From: Tetrahymena thermophila SB210
Taxonomy: Eukaryota > Ciliophora > Oligohymenophorea > Hymenostomatida > Tetrahymenidae
Reading direction: 5' to 3'
Assembly (NCBI RefSeq): GCF_000189635.1
Contig: NW_002476254.1
Span: forward strand, 186,001-250,000
DNA: 64,000 nt
Shown here piece after piece: positions 49,698 through 62,732 of the stretch. Each line of letters starts with the position of its first letter. Positions within the stretch are counted from its first letter, which is position 1. A program made the position numbers and the translations under genes. A model generated the notes under the pieces. That model ran no database searches. It was not told the origin of the DNA and worked only from the letters and a program-made list of their open reading frames with translations.

Positions 49698-52600
49698 ATG
49701 ACAAGTAATTTAGTAAATCATTAAAGTGCCAATAAAGTATTAGATTTAGTAATTAATACATTTTAATTTACTAGTTCGCCTAGCTAATTAACTAATTAAA
49801 TAACTTATCATTTTATTTATTTAAAAAATAGAATGGAAATGCTGATAACTATACTTTAAATGTTTAAAAGATAGAAAATGATATAAATAGCATGATTAAG
49901 AGTGCGAATAATGATTATATTGATGGATAAAGTAAAATTTCTTTTTAAAAAGTAAAATCTTCAATTGATTTTTTTTGTTTTATAGACGATGGAAAGTAAT
50001 TTAATGATTCTAACTAAATAAATACTAATGAATAGAGAATACTATAATAGCAATAAAATGTTTAGAATGTTTAAGGGAATCCTATGGTTTATAATAAAAA
50101 TGTTCTCTAAGGAGGAATATCATATAGGATTAAAAAGAAAAATGATAACCAGATTCGAGGTAATTTAAAAATAGAACTTTTATATAAAAATTGTTAATTT
50201 TTCAATGTTCATAAGAACATAAAATTAGGAAAAAGTATTAAATTTATTTTTCATGAAAAACTAACAATTTAAATGTAAACTTATGATTAAAATTTTGAAA
50301 ATATTTTGTTTATTATATTAGCAGTGACAAATAGTAGTCTCGATTAAAGAAACTTAAATTATACTTAGAATATGATTTAGTAATTATAAAGTTCATTAAT
50401 ATAAGGTAAATTTATTTTAAACCATCCTTTTTATGATTTTGAAATATAAAAAAATAATTTATACTTTTATTTTTTACTAAAAAAGACTAAATTACTTAAA
50501 GGGATAATTCATTACAAAAGAGCAGTAATCCAGATATTATTTAAAGCTAAATAATTAGTAGTCCTGAAAAAATGCCATATCCTTACAGAAAAAGAGAATA
50601 CTCAGCAGATAGTAGAAATCAGTACTAATAATAATTTAATGAAGCAAAAAACTTCTTTTAAAATTAACAAGCAGCTTAATAGTTAAGCAATTATAATGCT
50701 CTAAATAATAGCTTAAATTAGTAAACTTATCATCCAAATCTCTTAACTATTGGAGCTTAGAAAATTAACTATCAGTAAAATTAATCATAACTCCATAACA
50801 ATGGATCAACTAAAAGCTTTAACTAATCACCTCCAGTCCATGGTATTAAAAATTTAGATAAATCTTATATGTCAGCTTCTCCTGAGTGGTAAAATTAACA
50901 GTAGTAATACTAGCAGAATTAGTAAGGAGCAAATCCATATTAAATTCCTTAAAATAAAATGCAAAATATTATTAAAGAAATGAGATTTCCTTAGAGTCCT
51001 ATTAATTCAATACACAATTAGCACAGTCGACTTTACGATTACAACTAAGGTTATAGCTAAAATTTAAATGGGTACACAACTTAAGAAGATCGAAATAAAA
51101 TACTTAAAAAAATATTAGCTCACTTTAATGTTAAAGTGCAGTAAATGGAAAGAAAATAATTCATGAATATTTTTGGTTTGGAAATTAAATAGATACCACC
51201 TTAAGATATTAGTAAATCTCATAGATTGAATGCTAATCAAGCTTATTACAATAGTTTGAACACCAAAAGATAGTAAAAAATAAATAATCTTTCAGAAATG
51301 ATAAATAGCAATTTAGCTGAGAATAGGCAAAATGTTAATTTAAGAAATAATAAACAGATGGCTGCAGGTTCTAATAAGCTTAATCAGACAATGAATAATG
51401 GACAACAGGGTTTAGTTGATAAAAGATAAGCGTATAGAAGCAATAGCTCAGATCAATAGTTAATTTTAAGTGGTATTGCTGAAATGAATGAGTAAGCTAG
51501 CTCTCCTATGGGAAAAGACAAATTATTTGGATTTAATGAAAACAATAATTAGCAAGAAAGATATGATCAAAATGGAAATTTGATATAACAATCTCTGACT
51601 CCAGGAAATAATCCAAACGAATAACAAAATGATTACTATGAACAAAAAAATAGCTAACCTTCAAGCGAATCTGAGTCTACCAAAGAATCAAATGGTTAAG
51701 TGAATGGATTATCTAACAACAATCAAAGTAACTTATAAGGATTAAATTAATAAGATAGGGTAAATACTCCTTCAGGAGGAGGTTAAAATAGAAAAAGAAT
51801 TAACTAATCCTTGAATTCTCGTCCAAGTAATTAGGCGATGATGATGGTAAGAAGATTACCAAAAAATAATGGAAATAAAAACTTTTAATTCTCTATGAAC
51901 GATAACAATCTTTAACGTGAAGAAATATTCTTTAAAAAGTTTAACACCTATAAAGATTTTATATTTAAAATTAATTTTGGCAGTCATTACTTTGTTACAA
52001 TGCCACAAGAAAATCCAATTTATAAAATCTGTGTTGGGCGTGGAAATAACAGTAAATTGATAAAAAATTGCATCAAAAATAGATGGTGGTGGCAAGTCTT
52101 AGATTATGATTAGCACCTCGAGTGCAACTTCCTTTGGACCTAATGTAAAGTATAACCATTCTTCGATAAATAGGAAAACTTAGATCCTCCACACACTGAA
52201 GAGGATATCAATAAAGATGATTACATATCTCCTGAATTTCAAATTAGTAGAGCAAAAGTTGTGTTTCAAGAAGTTGATGGTAAAGATTCTCCTGATGATA
52301 TGAATTAAACAAGTAGAGTTTTCAACAAGCTACAAAGTTCCCCTGATAAAAGATTCAATTAAAAGCAAAATCAAAACAACAATAGCAGTAATTAAGGAAA
52401 TGGTAGTAATACTGCTGCTTTTAAAGGAGGAGTAAATGATGCTAAGTAAAATGGTAGCTCTATTAATAAGTAAGCCAACCCCTTCCCACAATATTCTGAT
52501 CACAACTTAAAAATATTCTCATAGTAAGACTATCAGATGTATTATAAATATATGAATAGCTAGCCAGGCTAAAGAGATTATTATATTTAAAATTGGGATG

Positions 52601-54081
52601 ATTTAAGTTTTCGTCTTAAAAATTTAAAAAGAACAAATATTGATAAGCCCTATAAAATTCTTGAAAATAGTTAAAAATAAATTACTCATAATCATTTGTA
52701 ATTTAATTACATGTTAGGAAATAAAAAGGCATTATTCTATAACATGAGACAATATTATCAACTCATGAAAGATGATGTTTTTAATTATCTCCCTTTAACT
52801 TACCATTTAACTAGAGGAACAGAAGATAAAGAATTCAGAAATTTCTTAAAGAAATTTAAAGAGATAGAGAACTCTAATAATGATAATGATGAGTCTAAGA
52901 AGTCTTAGAAAAAGATGAAAAATGTCTGGATTGTTAAGCCAGGAGAAATCACTAATAGAGGTAATTTTTTACTATATTTTTTTTTAAGTTAAATCATTTT
53001 GTTATAAAATTATAGGAAATGGTATACAAGTCTGTGATAATTTAAATGATATAAAGCGTATATTAACAAGTAAAGAAAAGCATAATAATGGAAAAGATAA
53101 AACATATATAGTCTAGAAATATATTGAAAGACCTTTCCTCTATAACAGAAGAAAGTTCGATATTAGAGCATACATGCTTATTACTTGCATTAATGGAGTT
53201 CTCAGAGGTTATTGGTATTAAGAAGGTTACATCAGAACTAGTGGAAGAGAATTTGACCTTTCAGATGTTTCTGACGTATTCATTCATCTAACAAATGATG
53301 CTATATAAAAAGATTGTGAAGAATATAATAAGTTTGAACCAGGAAATAAATTATCATATTTTGAATTTTAGAGATATTTGGATATATGGTATTCTGATTA
53401 AAAGTATAACCTTTACTCTTAAATTTTACCGAAAATGAAAGCAATAGCTACCGATTCTATCAGAGCTACTTTTCTAAAGTTAGACCCACAAAGAAAGCAG
53501 AATAATTTTGAAGTAATAAATAAATTTATACTTTATTAGAGTTTAGAATTTTATTTTTATTTTTAAAATAGGTTTTTGGTTTAGATTTTATGATTGACGA
53601 TAAATTTAAACCCTATTTGATAGAAATAAATACTAACCCAGCTATAGAAACAACATGTCCAATATGCTTAAGAGTTATACCTGGAATGATTGAAAATGCT
53701 TTTAGGTAATTAATTGTAAATATTATATTAATTTTAATTAAAAAATTATCAAAATAGAATTGGTCTTGACCCTTTATTCCCTCCTCCACAAAATTGGCCA
53801 GGATAAAAAAAGCATTTAGCCCCAGATTCATTAACTGAGCATAATAGATTTGAAATTATATTTGATGAATAATACGATGGAATAGAATTAAAAAGACTCT
53901 ATAAAAACCAAGAAAATTGTCGTAAATAAATATATTTAATTAATTTTTTGAATAATAATCATTCTTACTTAATTTAATACAAATAGTTGAAGGAATGAAT
54001 GATCTTGATGAAGATGAGGAAATTGACGATGAAAAGAGTAACAAGGATAAGGATGAAGATAAAGAAATTGAATATGACTGA
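49698..54081 (+). CDS. Tubulin tyrosine ligase-like (TTLL) enzyme with long Gln/Asn-rich N-terminus
   Basis: Nine exons (49698-49748, 49832-49931, 49986-50159, 50322-50405, 50486-52960, 53016-53512, 53572-53705, 53758-53921, 53987-54081) give 1,257 residues. The first 600 residues are low-complexity Gln/Asn/Ser. The catalytic TTL fold occupies about 640-1210: FKINFGSHYFVT, RWWWQVLDYD, FNYMLGNKKALFYNMRQYY, NVWIVKPGEITNRGNGIQ (ATP grasp), YIVQKYIERPFLYNRRKFD, IRAYMLITCINGVLRGYWY, IHLTNDAIQ and FMIDDKFKPYLIEINTNPA with metal-binding E and N. TTLLs add Glu or Gly to tubulin tails in cilia and cortex. The subfamily is unclear; the W-rich region before the fold recalls TTLL3-type glycylases. The C-terminus is acidic. 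An in-frame ATG at 49647 is an alternative start. Confidence 0.92.
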
Positions 54082-54515
54082 TAAACAAAATGATTTAACT
54101 GAATAATTTTGAAAGACCTAAACTAAATCAATCCCAAAAAATGATTTGACAATTTTGACTAATTACTATGTTTGTAAATAACAATTATAATTATAATAAA
54201 ATCTACCAATAATTTTAAAATAATTATCATGTATACTATCTATATACCTATCTATATATTTATATTAATTTATATTTTATAATAAAAAATTATGGTGTTG
54301 TTTTGTTTATTTTTAATCACTTAAACTTAAAATATTTTAAACTTATAATTTGATTTTCTAAATTTAGTTTTATTTATTGAATAATTAAATATTAATCACT
54401 ATATAAACTGATTTTCTTACTTTTTTTTAGTTTGAAATTTTTTAAATATGGCAATTTTTATTAAATAATTATGCAAATAATAATAAATAGGGATATATAT
54501 TAGATATAATTCTAT
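54082..54515. other. Convergent intergenic gap
   Basis: A 434-bp AT-rich gap between the facing 3' ends of the TTLL and UBR-box genes. Nothing else is recognised. Confidence 0.5.
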
Positions 54516-57500
54516 TCAGCATTAGTTGTTCTGTGTATTAATTAAATTGCTATCTGAAAAAGATATTAGAAATTACTCATTTACAAGAGCATTTTCTGAA
54601 TGTTTTGAATCTTAAATATTTTCTGTTGAGTGTTCGTTTGAATTTTATTTTGGCTGAGCAGATTCCTCTATGGTTTAACTTTGCTTATTAAATTAATTTT
54701 GGTAGTTATTTAGAGTTTAAGTAATTTGTTATATTTATTACTTATTATCCTCTTCTTTGCTTAGATCTAATAAAACTTTTTGCATAGCTTTTATAATCAT
54801 ATCAAAATTATCCTTATTATAAAGTATTTATTAAATTGTTTATACTTCTTCTAGCTATTTTTTGTTAAATAATTTAGAGTTTTTTCCACTTAAGCTTATG
54901 ATATAATCAAATACTAAAACATAAGAATGGAGATATGGTATTATGCTACTAAAACTATCATTATTTGCTTCTAATTCAATTCTTTGAATAAATTATTTTA
55001 GTAACCATGAGTCTGAAAAAAATTTGATAAGTAGTTGCTATTAGAATTCAAATAAATTGTCTAATAATTCATGTCGAATAGAACCCTAAAAAATAACTAA
55101 TTAATCTGATTAAATGTTGCTCATATTACAAAAAGATCTTCCTAAATTAAAGTAGTTAGTTTAGTTTTAGTTATTGATTTTTAGACAAAATTTATCTGTT
55201 TCTTTATTGATTGAAAGCACATTTTCTAAATATTTCTCTAAATTTTACTCATCAACCTAAATGTATCTTCTAACATAATTTTTTAATTCACTAAAGTAAT
55301 TAATTTCTTCTTTGTAGAAAAGTAATATCTATTTAATTGTATTTTCGACAGCAAAATCAATTGTGGTTTGTTCACTTTCATTTAAACTTAAAATTGTTTT
55401 GGATTAATTGAATTATTTAATGATATTTAAAATAGGAGTTTAATCAAACAGACACTAATTCGAAAATATTTAAAGGTAATAGCTTTCTGTAAATCCAAAT
55501 TCTGTCTCTGATTCTTCAATGTATTTTGGTTTTTCAGCAAACTTCTAAATTAGAGGATATAATAGATTTTATTCTTAGTCTTCCACTAATAAATAGAGTA
55601 TTTAATATGTTAACATAAAGTGATCATAGAGCTTATTTTCTGAAGCCATCGTTTTATTAATTGAATTAAGAATGACTTAGCAGTCTTCATTTTGTTAAAA
55701 AATAACTTCTAAGTACCATCTCCAATAGGTATTAGGATATTCAAAGCACTAAAGTATATTATTTTTCATAAGAGCAAGCATAATTTAAATTAAGTTATTC
55801 AATTAACTTTTTTCCAAATAGGAGAATGAATCTGAAAGAGCTTATTTAATTGTTTCTAACGAAAAATCTAATGAATTGGATTTTAACAAAATTATATAAA
55901 TAATTATTGGGAAAAGACAAACAGAAGTATGGAGTAACTCTTCATCCTTTTCTTCTTTAAAGTTATTACTTATTTCGTATATCCTATATATTTATTATTC
56001 GAACTAAAAGCAGATTGAGTGAATTAATAAATCAATTTATTTTTTTGTATTCTTTTATAATGCATTTGTAACAAGCAATTTAAAGTAATTTAACAGAATT
56101 TTTTATATCTCAAAAAATCCAAAGATTAGAGGATATTTCTACAAAAATTAACTAGAATAATCTTCATTTGTATCTAAATCTTTAAGAGTTTATCTATCAA
56201 AAATCAATGAATGCAGTTTTACTAATTCAACTGAGTATTCTATGACTACTTAAAAGTTGTTTTAAAAAATGGAAACAATTTAAACTACTTAAGATAATAT
56301 CACTGAAACTGTGTATATCAATCGATATTCAGAAGCCTTTATAAAGCTAATATTTTTTATTATATGATAAACATACTTAAGAGATTGCATATAAGCATTA
56401 GTATTATTTTAAATAATCTTTTATGAAATACTTAGCGTCTACAAACCTTAAAGACACAATTAAAATATTTAAGCCTAATGTATGTGTTTATTATTTCCCT
56501 CTTATTTGAGATACAATTAAAATTTTATCAGCTTAAGTAGCTTTTCAGTAGTAAACTCATTAAATTATTAACTTGTAACTACTAAATCACTCAATAAACT
56601 AAAAATTAGATCATCATTTTTTTCATTAACATAAGAGTATAACATAACTAAATACTCAAAAATAGATGTTTTTTCATCAATTTCCTTATTTTACAAAAAG
56701 CATAGATTTTAAGTTTTAGAAGTATCTATCTTAATAGCTTTTCCAAGAGGAGAACATAGTAATTCACATACTACTTCAATCAACAAGCTACTCTCTGAAA
56801 CTAACTGTTATATTTTTTCTATAAGAATAGTTAGTAAGTAATTAAAATGGTTTTATTTATTTTTATCAAAATTTCCCTGATGTGATTCATAGATAAAATC
56901 AGATTGCTTGTCTATCAAAAAATAAAATACCTCTTTAAATAAGTCAATAAATTTTTTTTTCATATCTTAATAATCTTAAGTTTATTTTTTCGCTTCTTGC
57001 AATTTTAACCCATCATGATTTTTACAAAAGCTTTCTTTAGGAATCCTATTTTGATTTCCACAATCACAATTTAAATTTCCATTATATTATCTTTTTCTAA
57101 ATTAATGATCTTTATGAAAAGTTCTATCGAAGCAATCAGAACAATATTAATTTACTGAAAATATATGATTTGCTTCAATATTAGAATACGAAGTACCATT
57201 ATTATTGCTATTGCATGTGAGGCATTCATAGAAACCTTCAATTTAAATTTTATTTTTGCAATAAGACAAATGTGATGCTTCCTCGCCCTCTTCATTTATT
57301 TTCAAAATATGGCTTCCAATAAAAAAGTCAATTATTTTATTAAATCTTTTGCTCATATTTATAAATTAATTTTAAGGGGAGCAATAGAACCTATTCATGC
57401 ATGTTCTTAAAATATAAATTGGATCATTTATTTCATGCCTCTTCTTTCTATAAAGATAAACCAAAGCACCTATAGATGCAGCAAGACCCCCTACTGTCCA

Positions 57501-57530
57501 AAATAATTTAGTCTTATTAAAATCTCTCAT
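54516..57530 (-). CDS. Membrane-anchored UBR-box (N-recognin-like) protein
   Basis: A single exon, 1,004 residues, no TGA in 3 kb. An N-terminal hydrophobic helix (LFWTVGGLAASIGALVYLY) followed by RKKR is a signal anchor. Residues 91-172 form a UBR-type zinc finger: SYCKNK, FYECLTC, YCSDCFD, FHKDHQF, LNCDCGN and SFCKNHDG, the Cys/His order seen in UBR1-UBR7, which binds destabilising N-terminal residues (type 1 N-degrons). The remaining 830 residues are helical with no RING, HECT or F-box I can see, so the E3 activity, if any, must come from a partner. It starts 526 bp from the divergent pseudokinase-TPR gene. Assignment of the finger is strong; N-degron binding is inference from family. Confidence 0.85.
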
Positions 57531-58056
57531 AGTATTTTATAAAAACTTGTTTTATTAAAAATTATTCATAAATCTTTCTTAATATCTATTTATTATTGAT
57601 AGATTCTAATCTGATTAAATTTCTGATGAAAATATCAAATAAAATATTTTTAATCAAATAGACATTTTTTTTATAAGATTTTACTCAGTTATTAAATTGA
57701 ATTAAATAAAACATAAAAATAATTTCAATAATAAAATTAAAAAGAATAATAATTATATTTACATTTCATTCTTAAAGGATTTTAGTAAACATTTTTGTTG
57801 TGGATAAGTAATTTGAATCTTTCTTTAAATAAAGAAATAATGTCAAAAATTAATATATAAAAAAGACTATTATCACTACCCTTTTATTAAAAATATTAAA
57901 TGAATATTAGATGCTTTAATAACATCAAAAATTATAAATTTTAATTATTATTTATAAAAAATTTGATTAAAAAAGATCTTAAATTCTAATTGAAAAAACT
58001 TTTACAAAATTGAAAGTTTGAATCAAAAACTATTTAAACAAATTATATAAAATTTA
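57531..58056. promoter_or_regulatory. Divergent promoter region
   Basis: 526 bp of AT-rich DNA between the start codons of the UBR-box gene (minus) and the pseudokinase-TPR gene (plus). Both promoters must lie here; no specific element is recognised. Confidence 0.4.
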
Positions 58057-60606
58057 ATGCTGGATAATATTGCTGAGCTACTTATTTAAGAAGGTTTCTA
58101 AGCAAATATAGATTTAAATAGCATTAATTGCTAATTTACAAAACCATATTTGATTAATTAAATCACATTTGATGGAGTTTAATTAAGTGATGGCCAATAG
58201 GTTAAAATATAAATTACAATTTGTGATGAATAATTGTTCGAAAAAAAGAAGAGAATTTATTTTGTAAACTAAACTATAAATAATTTTGAGTTTTGTATAA
58301 AAATCTTGAAGCAAATTCTGATTGATCAAGAAAAAATCTGCATTTTCATATTTGAAAATTATGAAGAAACTTTGGAGGAAGAGCTTTGTGAAATGAAAAA
58401 ATAAAATATTAATTTTAGTGAAAAACAAATAGTTTAAATGTATATGAATATGATTTATTCTCTTATAGAGATGTGTTCGCTTAATATAGTCCATGGAGAA
58501 ATTAATCCATCAAATATATTTAGAAAATCTAATGGAAAGTACAAGCTTTTAAATGGATAGAATTTAAGTTTTTAAGAATTTCAAGAATTATATAGTGAAG
58601 AAAATTTATATAATATATTTGTAGCACCTGAGGTAAAGTAGAAGTTAAGTTTGATGCAAACAAATGAATTCTAAAAGAGTCATGCAAAGTGGTAATAAGA
58701 TGTATACAGTATGGGGTTGTGTTTTTTAAATATATTACAGGTTGAAATTAATGAGAAAGTAATACAATATATAAAAAATTCTGAATTTTCTGCTATAAGA
58801 TAGAATATTGATCCTTTGTATAAAAGTTTTTGCACCTTTATATTTGATTTTATGCTTTAATATGATGGATATAAACGAGACTTACCTTATAGATTAAGAA
58901 GAAGTTTAATTTATTTCTATTCAGATTTACATATTTCTGTTGAGGAAGAATATTAAAGGATTGAAAATCATATTAATCACTATAATTCTTCAGTTAAAGT
59001 TGATGACTTGTATTTGGCTAGCTAATATTTGGTACTGTCTTAAACTTACTTAGAAAATAGATGTGAAGATCATATTCTTAAATGCATGGATATTCTAAAT
59101 AAATTAAATAAAAATAACACATTTGAAGAGGCATTGGCTTATCTTGAGCTAGGAATAATTAAAGTTAATACACAAAAGTATTCAGATTCTCTAGAAGCTT
59201 ATCAGAAGAGCTTAGAAATACAAAAAAGAATTCTTGGCGATTCACATATTTTAGTATCATACACTCATAATAAGTTAGCATTTGTATATTTTTTCTTACA
59301 AAACTAAGAGATGTCTTTTATTGAAGATGAAATATCTTTAAATTTCAGGTAGATTAATTTTTAGAACAATCATACAGATATTGCTGACTCTCTTAGTTGT
59401 GTTGGATTTAGCTATTTATAAAAAAATGATTTACAAAAAGCTTTGGAATACTCTTAAAAATCTTTCGAAATGAGAAAAGAACTTTTTGCTGAAAATCACC
59501 CAGATATTGCAGGGTCTTTAGAAGAAATAGGAATAGTATTTACTCATATGAAAGATCACATAACTGCTCATACTTATTATGAAAGAGCTCTATAGATAAG
59601 ATAATAGATTTATAGTTCATTTCATAATGAAATAGCAAAGTCTTATGATAGCTTAGCTGTTTCTTTTTCTAAGTTAGGTTAAGAAGAAACATCATTAGAA
59701 TTTGATTTAAAGGCTCTTAATATTAGGTAATAAATATACCCAAAGCTACATCCCAAAGTAGCAAGGTCAATAAATAATATTTCAATATCATATTTAAAGC
59801 TTAGTGATTACACAAAAGCTCTTGAGTATGCTTAGGAGTCTTATGGTATTAGAAAATAAATACTGCCCTATTATTTTCCAGATATCGCTGAATCCCTCTC
59901 CACTCTTGGTTCAATATACTACAGATTAGAAAATTATGAAGAAGCCATAAAATGTTATTAATAGACGATAAAAATATTTAGTTAAATTTACTAAATTCTA
60001 CATGAATATACTGTCGATTCATATCTTAGCTTAAGTCAGTGTTATAAAAAATAAGGAGACATAAAATCTGCTCTGGCTTATGAATTAAAGCTACTTAAGC
60101 TTAGAGAAAAATTATACACAAGATATCATCCAGATGTAGCACTTTCTTGCGATAATGTAGCTATGCTATACTCTTATTTACATGAATATCATTTAGAATA
60201 AAAATATTATTTGGACTCATTTACAATCAGAAAAAGACTTTTAGATACATAAGATGAATTAAAAAATGAAGAATATTTGAATTCTATTAAAAATATAGCC
60301 TTATCTTATCTAAATCAAGGTAAATTTGAAAAATCTAGATAATACTTTTCAATAGTATTTGAATCAATCCTACATCAAACATCATGTTCGTAGCATTTTA
60401 TTTCCTTTTTAAACAGTTTAACAAATCTACATTACTAAATGAAAAACTACTCTTAAATCTATACATAATCTAAAACATGTGTTAAATTAGCAAGATAGTG
60501 CTCTCCTTAAAGTGGAATAAATACCAATCTCATAGTTATGAATCATGCTATCATCTCTCGTAAATAATAAAGCTCATCATCTCAATTAATCTAATTTAAT
60601 AGCTGA
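58057..60606 (+). CDS. Pseudokinase domain fused to kinesin-light-chain-type TPRs
   Basis: A single exon, 849 residues. Residues about 60-330 have the order of a kinase domain but with broken catalytic motifs: the catalytic loop is HGEINPSN (146-153) in place of HRDLKPxN, the DFG position reads NGQNL, while VAPE (189-192) and QDVYSMGLCFLNIL (D215) are kept. From about 344 onward there are many 42-residue TPRs of KLC type, for example YLELGIIKVNTQKYSDSLEA, DIAGSLEEIGIVFTHMKDH and AESLSTLGSIYYRLENYEEA. A catalytically dead kinase fold used as a binding module, followed by a cargo- or partner-binding TPR superhelix, is the likely design. The last 60 residues are Ser/Gln/Asn-rich. The start is the first ATG in a continuous frame. 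Confidence 0.83.
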
Positions 60607-61787
60607 TATTAATAACAATTGAATTGAATAAACCAAAAATTTAGCTTGTAAGTTGTAATTAAATTCCATAGAATAAAAATAAATATAGATTGCATTAAAT
60701 TAATGCCATTATGACTAACTATAAAATTTATAAAATCATTTAAAGAATCAATTTAATTTTTCTGTTAGACAAACTACAATTTATATCAAATCAAAATTAA
60801 GTCTTTTTAGATTTTAGCATTTAATTATTTAAATAGTATTTTCTTTGAGAAATAAAAACAATTTAATAAATAAGTTTTGATGAGAAAAAGTAAAACTATG
60901 AAAAATATATATAATTTAATTTACCATGAATATTTTACAAGGATTCATTAGTTTTAATTAATCTTCTATGCAATGATTAGCATTTATTTTTCTCATTATT
61001 TATTTTCTATAGAAAAATCATTTATTTTAATGTAAATTTCTGATTAAATAGGATAAAGTGAGACTAAATTATTGTGAAAACAAACTAATATTGCATAATA
61101 TCATAGAAAAAGTAGCGCATTTATTAATTAAAGAAAATTTTTATCAATACATACCTTTTAGCTGTATTTAAATAATCAAAAACTTAAAAAAGTGCAAAAT
61201 TTTACTCTACCTAAAAGATATCAAATCTTTAATTACTTGATTTGACCTAAATAACCATATTTTTTAACATGAATAAATAAAATATAATATTGAGATTTAG
61301 ATATAAATTTTATGTTTTATTACTTTAATTTTTATTAAATTAGTAAAATTTTCTTAAGGTTTTTATTTAAATAGTTTTCGATAAAAAACTACCTTCACTC
61401 AAAAAATATGTTATTTAATGGAAAACTTTAAAAAAGTAGAGATTTTTTACTTGATTCAGATAAAGCATTTTCTTATCTACAAGAATATAAATTTTTGTTT
61501 AAAAATTTATTATGAAATCTTTTATTTTGTTTTTTGGAAAATGATAAGCAATATTTAATCTTCTAGATGATTTTCGTTTGTGTTAGGTTTTTATCATATA
61601 TCTTTTTAAGAGCTACAATTAATAGTACTTTTTCGTTTTGCCTTATCAAAATTTAGGAATTCATAATAGTCAAAGAAATAATCCAATCAATTAATGATTA
61701 ATGATTAACTTTACAAAAAATAAATATTTTCTTGTTAAAAAATTAAATAATTAAATTTTAATAAAAATATTAATAAAAAAATTAAAA
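60607..61787. other. Intergenic spacer (1.2 kb)
   Basis: AT-rich DNA between two plus-strand genes, containing the lipase promoter. No RNA gene, coding frame or clear repeat is recognised. Confidence 0.6.
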
Positions 61788-62732
61788 ATGAGCATTTCTA
61801 AATTAAAAATTGCGCTTTTCTCAGGGTCTCTTTTATTAATACTTTTTTCATCCGTCTTATTATATAAGAGAAACTTTTTAGAATATGATGAGTTAACTGA
61901 AAAATTTTTAGATGCCTATCACTATTCCAAAGCTAGCTATTGTGAAGCTAGCCAAATACATACATGGAACTGCGGAGGGTCTTGCTCTTATCACTAAGAT
62001 TTAAGAAGTGCTTAAGTTTTCAATAATAAAGAATTTCAATCTCAAGCTTATTGTGGTTATGATATAAAAGCTTAATCTGTGATTGTAGCTTTTAGAGGAA
62101 CAGACTAAGTTTAAAATTGGTTGAGCAACATAAATTTTGTTCCAGTTAAATACTTGAATGATTAGTGCAAAGATTGTAAAATTCATTAAGGGTTTATGAA
62201 TATATTAGACAGCATTTAATTTGAATTGAATTAGTGTGTTATCAATTTAAAAAAGTAATATAATAGTACTTCTATCTTAGTTACAGGACATTCATTAGGA
62301 GGTGCTATGGCTACTCTTTTTGCTGTGCAACTTAAGAAACTTTTAATGAATAAATTTTAGTCCTTTGAACTGATAACATTTGGCTCTCCTAGGGTTGGAA
62401 ATTTGGAATTTGTAAATTATGCCAATTCACTATTTGGCAACAACTCCTTTAGATTGGTTAATAAATAAGATATTGTTCCTCATCTTCCATATAATAATCT
62501 TGGATTTCAGCACATAGGAACTGAATATTGGTTATTTGATGAGAAAGATCCTTTTTCTTTTTTCATTTGCAGTTCTTCTGAGAAAGGAGAAAGCTCTTTA
62601 TGTGCCAATTCTAAGTTATTAAATTTTTCAGTGAAAGATCATTTACATTATTTTGGAATCTATTCTGGTTGTGCTGCTGAAACATAACAAGATAAAGAGG
62701 CTGAAAAATAAGATTAAAAAAATCATCAATGA
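61788..62732 (+). CDS. Class 3 lipase (alpha/beta hydrolase)
   Basis: A single exon, 314 residues. An N-terminal hydrophobic segment (IALFSGSLLLILFSSVLLY) is a signal anchor or signal peptide, so the enzyme is probably secreted or lumenal. The nucleophile elbow GHSLGG is at 167-172 (S169), preceded by SILVT. The oxyanion-side motif VIVAFRGTD lies upstream. The catalytic Asp is likely in NKQDIVPHLP and the His in DHLHYFGIYSG, in the right order for lipase_3. Cys pairs (CGGSC, CKDC) suggest disulfides. The class hydrolyses triacyl- or diacylglycerols; ciliates carry many secreted copies. A short Lys/Glu/Gln tail follows the domain. The TAA/TAG codons inside the domain, for example within NKQDIV, must encode Gln. 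Confidence 0.93.

Noticed and set aside
56340-56520. Possible intron in the UBR-box gene
   Set aside because: The frame stays free of TGA through the whole 3,015 nt with stable composition, so no intron is needed.
58183-58494. Minus-strand 103-codon frame
   Set aside because: Antisense to the pseudokinase-TPR gene, with low-complexity Phe/Ile/Asn content.
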